A stretch of 64,000 nucleotides of DNA from the NCBI GenBank assembly GCA_049802235.1, contig JBARMB010000085.1, positions 11,999 through 75,998 on the forward strand. Reading direction: 5' to 3'. This DNA comes from VBDM01 sp049802235. Its GTDB lineage: Bacteria > Pseudomonadota > Gammaproteobacteria > Burkholderiales > SG8-39. Shown here piece after piece: positions 61,641 through 64,000 of this stretch (positions are counted from its first letter, which is position 1; every line of letters starts with the position of its first letter). A program made the position numbers and the translations under genes. The notes below the pieces were generated by a model. It worked only from the letters and a program-made list of their open reading frames with translations, did no database searches and was not told where the DNA came from.

Positions 61641-62000
61641 TCAACGCGCGCCGGGGACGTTGCGGGTCTTGAGAAATTCCTCGAGCGTCTCGCCCCGGAA
61701 CCCGGCGACCATCTCCGGATTGGAGACGCCCTTGACGCGGCCGAGCTTCTCCAGCGTGAAGAAGCTCGCGCCGTAGCGGATCAGGCCACGCCAGTCGAGG
61801 TTGCGGACGAGCCTCCGCTCCTCCGCGGTGAGGCCCGCTTGCTCGAATGCCGCCTCGGGATTGTCCTTGAACAGCATGCGGTTTTCCGGGACGATCAGGC
61901 CGTGCAGAAAGCGGTTGAGCCGCAGCGCCTTCGCACTGCGCTCCAGATCGAATACGTAGGTCCCGGCCAGGGATTGCATGCCGTCGAGCTGCGGATTCAT
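61641..62000 (-). CDS. ligA: Extradiol dioxygenase alpha subunit, LigA type
   Basis: 119 residues, the helical small subunit of protocatechuate 4,5-dioxygenase-type enzymes: GTYVFDLERSAKALRLNRFL, PENRMLFKDNPEAAFEQAGL, and NLDWRGLIRYGASFFTLEKL. It caps the active site of the LigB-type subunit encoded 18 bases upstream. A gallate or related catecholic acid is an alternative substrate. Confidence 0.9.
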   Translation of the reverse strand: MNPQLDGMQSLAGTYVFDLERSAKALRLNRFLHGLIVPENRMLFKDNPEAAFEQAGLTAEERRLVRNLDWRGLIRYGASFFTLEKLGRVKGVSNPEMVAGFRGETLEEFLKTRNVPGAR

Positions 62001-62018
62001 GCGAATCTTCCTTTCGAC

Positions 62019-62906
62019 TCAGGCGGAGACGCGCCTGCCCTTCGATCCGGAGCGCGGCTGATCGGCGGCCGCAGGTTCCTCGAACAGGGCCACGGCCATG
62101 GCGGTGGTCATCGGCAGATAGTAGTTCTGGTGGATTTTTCTCGCGCGATCGCCAAGCGCTCCGCGCATCGCCAGCCACATGATCACCTCCGCGCCCTCGG
62201 TGCCGCCCAGCCGCGCGAAGTCGGCGAACTTCATCGCCGTCAGAGCCTGCGGGTCGCGCTCGATCAGGTCGAGAAAGCGCATGTCCCATTCGGTGTTGTT
62301 GAAGCCGGCGCGCTCGCCGTTCATCTGGTGCGACAGGCCGCCGGTGCCCACCACCACCACCTTCAGGTCCTCGGGATAGGACTCGACTGCGCGCCGCACC
62401 GCCTGGCCGAGCTTGTAGCAGCGCAACGGCGTCGGCAGCGGATGCTGCAGCACGTTGATCTCGATCGGAACGATGCGGCCTGGCCAGTCCGGTGCGGGCG
62501 GCCAGAACATCGTCAGCGGCGAGTGGCAGCCATGGTCGATCGGCAGGTCCTGGAATACCGAGATGTCGAATTCCTCGTTCACCAGCGAATCGGCCATGTG
62601 GCGCGCGAGCGGCGCGTGGCCTTTCAACGGCGGCAGCGGCCGCGGGCCCAGGCCTTCGTCGGCGATCGGATACTCGGCGCCGACGCCGAGCGCGAACGTG
62701 GGGTAGTGGTCGAAGAAAAAAGTCGTCGCGTGATCGTTGTAGAAGAAAACCAGCACGTCGGGTTGGCGTTCGGCGAGCCACGCCGCGACCGGTTCATAGC
62801 CCTTGAACAGCGGCGCCCAGTCGGGGTCGTTCTGCTTATTCCGGTCGTACGCGCCGCCGATCGTGGGCACGTGCGAAGTGCCGATTCCGCCGATGATTCT
62901 TGCCAT
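62019..62906 (-). CDS. ligB: Extradiol dioxygenase beta (catalytic) subunit, LigB type
   Basis: 295 residues, class III extradiol dioxygenase. Iron ligands expected at His12 (GTSHVPTIGGAYD) and the histidine of FFYNDHATTFFFDH, plus a late glutamate; the catalytic histidine is in DHGCHSPLTMF. Opens protocatechuate-like rings between C4 and C5. The ATG at 62906 follows GAGGCTCC. No ligC, ligI or ligJ is in the window, so the pathway is completed elsewhere or this pair acts on another substrate. Confidence 0.92.
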   Translation of the reverse strand: MARIIGGIGTSHVPTIGGAYDRNKQNDPDWAPLFKGYEPVAAWLAERQPDVLVFFYNDHATTFFFDHYPTFALGVGAEYPIADEGLGPRPLPPLKGHAPLARHMADSLVNEEFDISVFQDLPIDHGCHSPLTMFWPPAPDWPGRIVPIEINVLQHPLPTPLRCYKLGQAVRRAVESYPEDLKVVVVGTGGLSHQMNGERAGFNNTEWDMRFLDLIERDPQALTAMKFADFARLGGTEGAEVIMWLAMRGALGDRARKIHQNYYLPMTTAMAVALFEEPAAADQPRSGSKGRRVSA

Positions 62907-62963
62907 GGGGAGCCTCGATGCAAAACATTGCAGCAACAGCCGTCAGCGCATAGTATGCCTCAG

Positions 62964-62982
62964 CTCGCCGCATCGCGGCGAG
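62964..62982. promoter_or_regulatory. Hairpin in the ligB/hydrolase divergent region
   Basis: Perfect 8-bp stem CTCGCCGC-ATC-GCGGCGAG in the 147-base region between divergent genes. It could be an operator or a leader hairpin for ligB. Confidence 0.45.
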
Positions 62983-63053
62983 AACCGCAGTGCCCCGCTG
63001 AAACGCCGGTTGTTTGTAGTAGATTTCAAGATATGCGATGAGGAGGCATGGAC

Positions 63054-63953
63054 ATGAATGACCTGCAACGCTACCTGGTGGAAGAATTTGTCGAGGACTA
63101 CGAAGAGGGGCGCATCACGCGGCGGCAGGCGCTGAAGCTGCTTGCCGGCCTTACAGGCGCTGCGCTCGCGGCACAGATGCTCGATGCCCGCGCGCAGCAG
63201 GCTGCGCCGGGCGCACCGGCGCCGTCTGGCGTTTCTGCCTACCACGTCGCGCCCGACGATCCCGCCGTTGTCGCGGCGTGGGCCAGATTTCCCGGCGGCG
63301 ACGCACAACTGGAAGGCTACCTTGTCAGGCCGGCGCGACCGGGCCGTTTCCCGATCGTGCTGGTGTGCCATGAGAACCGCGGCGTCACATTGCACATCGA
63401 GGACGTCACGCGGCGCGTGGCAAAGGCGGGCTACGTCGGCCTCGCGGTCGATCTGCTCTCGCGCGAAGGCGGAAGCGACAAGGTGAGCTACGACAGCGTA
63501 CCCGGGCTGCTCGGGAATGCGCCCCCTGCGCGCCACGTGCAGGATTTCCAGAGCGGCCTCGCGTATGCAAAGGCGCAGCCGTTCGCGCGCGCCGACCGTG
63601 CCGGCATGATCGGATTCTGCTTCGGCGGCGGCGTGACCTGGCGCGTCGCCGCCGCCGTGCCCGAGCTGCGCGCGGCGGTGCCGTTCTACGGTCTGCCGGT
63701 GCCGGCGGGCGAAGTGCCGAAGATCAACGCCGCCGTCCTCGCCCTCTACGCCGGGCGCGACAACCGCATCAATCAGAACATTCCGGCAATCGAGGCGGCG
63801 ATGCAGCGGAACGGCAAAACGTTCCGCAAGATCGTCTATCCCGAGGTCGATCACGCGTTCCACAACGATACCGGCGAACGCTATAACGCCGAGGCGGCGC
63901 GGGCGGCGTGGAACGAAACGCTGGCGTGGTTCGGGAAATACCTGCAGGCATGA
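63054..63953 (+). CDS. Exported dienelactone hydrolase family protein (Tat signal)
   Basis: 299 residues from the ATG at 63054, chosen because AGGAGG is 7 bases upstream; an ATG at 63048 is too close to it. A long N-region with GRITRRQALKLLAGLTGAAL is a twin-arginine-type signal. Dienelactone-hydrolase fold with Cys nucleophile in MIGFCFGGGVTWR, Asp in LYAGRDNRI and His in EVDHAFHND; CHENRGVTLHIEDVTRR is typical of this subgroup. It may hydrolyse lactones or esters in the periplasm; the substrate is unknown. Confidence 0.88.
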   Translation: MNDLQRYLVEEFVEDYEEGRITRRQALKLLAGLTGAALAAQMLDARAQQAAPGAPAPSGVSAYHVAPDDPAVVAAWARFPGGDAQLEGYLVRPARPGRFPIVLVCHENRGVTLHIEDVTRRVAKAGYVGLAVDLLSREGGSDKVSYDSVPGLLGNAPPARHVQDFQSGLAYAKAQPFARADRAGMIGFCFGGGVTWRVAAAVPELRAAVPFYGLPVPAGEVPKINAAVLALYAGRDNRINQNIPAIEAAMQRNGKTFRKIVYPEVDHAFHNDTGERYNAEAARAAWNETLAWFGKYLQA

Positions 63954-64000
63954 CGCGCCGCGCGGCGCATCACCGGACCGGCGGGTGAGGGGGTGGGGCG

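Noticed and set aside
63048..63053. ATG two codons before the chosen start of the exported hydrolase
   Set aside because: AGGAGG ends one base before it, too close for initiation; spacing to 63054 is ideal.

Overview
The window is GC-rich chromosomal DNA (about two-thirds G+C by eye, not computed). It most resembles a betaproteobacterium of the Burkholderiales type. Three things point there: the run sdhC-sdhD-sdhA-sdhB-sdhE-gltA-sucA-sucB-lpdA-zapE divergent from mdh, a Bug/TctC-type periplasmic binding protein, and methylcitrate-cycle genes beside acnA. No rRNA, convincing tRNA, CRISPR array or intact insertion sequence was found. About 55 protein genes are supported.

Bases 1-11949 form a catabolic island read on the minus strand: UbiX-like prenyltransferase, UbiD-like decarboxylase, two CaiB/BaiF CoA-transferases, a second UbiD-like decarboxylase, then a branched-chain-type ABC importer (binding protein, fused LivH-LivM permease, LivG, LivF cut by the window edge). 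An IclR regulator is divergent. The gene set matches the logic of anaerobic phthalate catabolism (CoA activation of an aromatic dicarboxylate, then prenyl-FMN decarboxylation). It differs in its importer and in carrying two decarboxylases. One CoA-transferase and one decarboxylase lack the usual catalytic residues.

Bases 11989-16776 hold an aldehyde dehydrogenase, an alpha/beta hydrolase, a TctC-type binding protein and an MFS transporter, with dispersed repeats touching two of them. A decayed integrase (16776-17159) precedes an ergothioneine block: egtD, egtB, a GST-fold protein and a fused osmoprotectant-type binding protein/permease that may move ergothioneine or a related betaine. A HExxH protein follows a 32-bp perfect palindrome.

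Bases 23474-27804 carry mmsA, an extradiol dioxygenase, an FMN reductase, a carboxymuconolactone-decarboxylase-like protein and a lipoprotein. Bases 27970-37929 (minus) encode central C3/C4 metabolism: acnA, prpD, a small secreted protein, prpC, prpB, a malyl-CoA-lyase-like and a mesaconyl-CoA-hydratase-like gene, and mdh. The divergent plus-strand run 38325-50199 encodes succinate dehydrogenase, citrate synthase and the 2-oxoglutarate dehydrogenase complex, then zapE. Together these two blocks oxidise propionyl-CoA and acetyl-CoA. acuI (acryloyl-CoA reductase type) and prpE (propionyl-CoA synthetase) at 50250-54323 extend the propionate theme, with a degenerate-GGDEF response regulator between them.

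The right end holds two GlcG/HbpS-like proteins, an ACMSD-type amidohydrolase, fumC, an unusual intergenic region with repeated complementary motifs, a methyltransferase/MetF-like/transglutaminase-like cassette, ligA and ligB for meta-cleavage of protocatechuate-type substrates, and an exported dienelactone-hydrolase-like protein.
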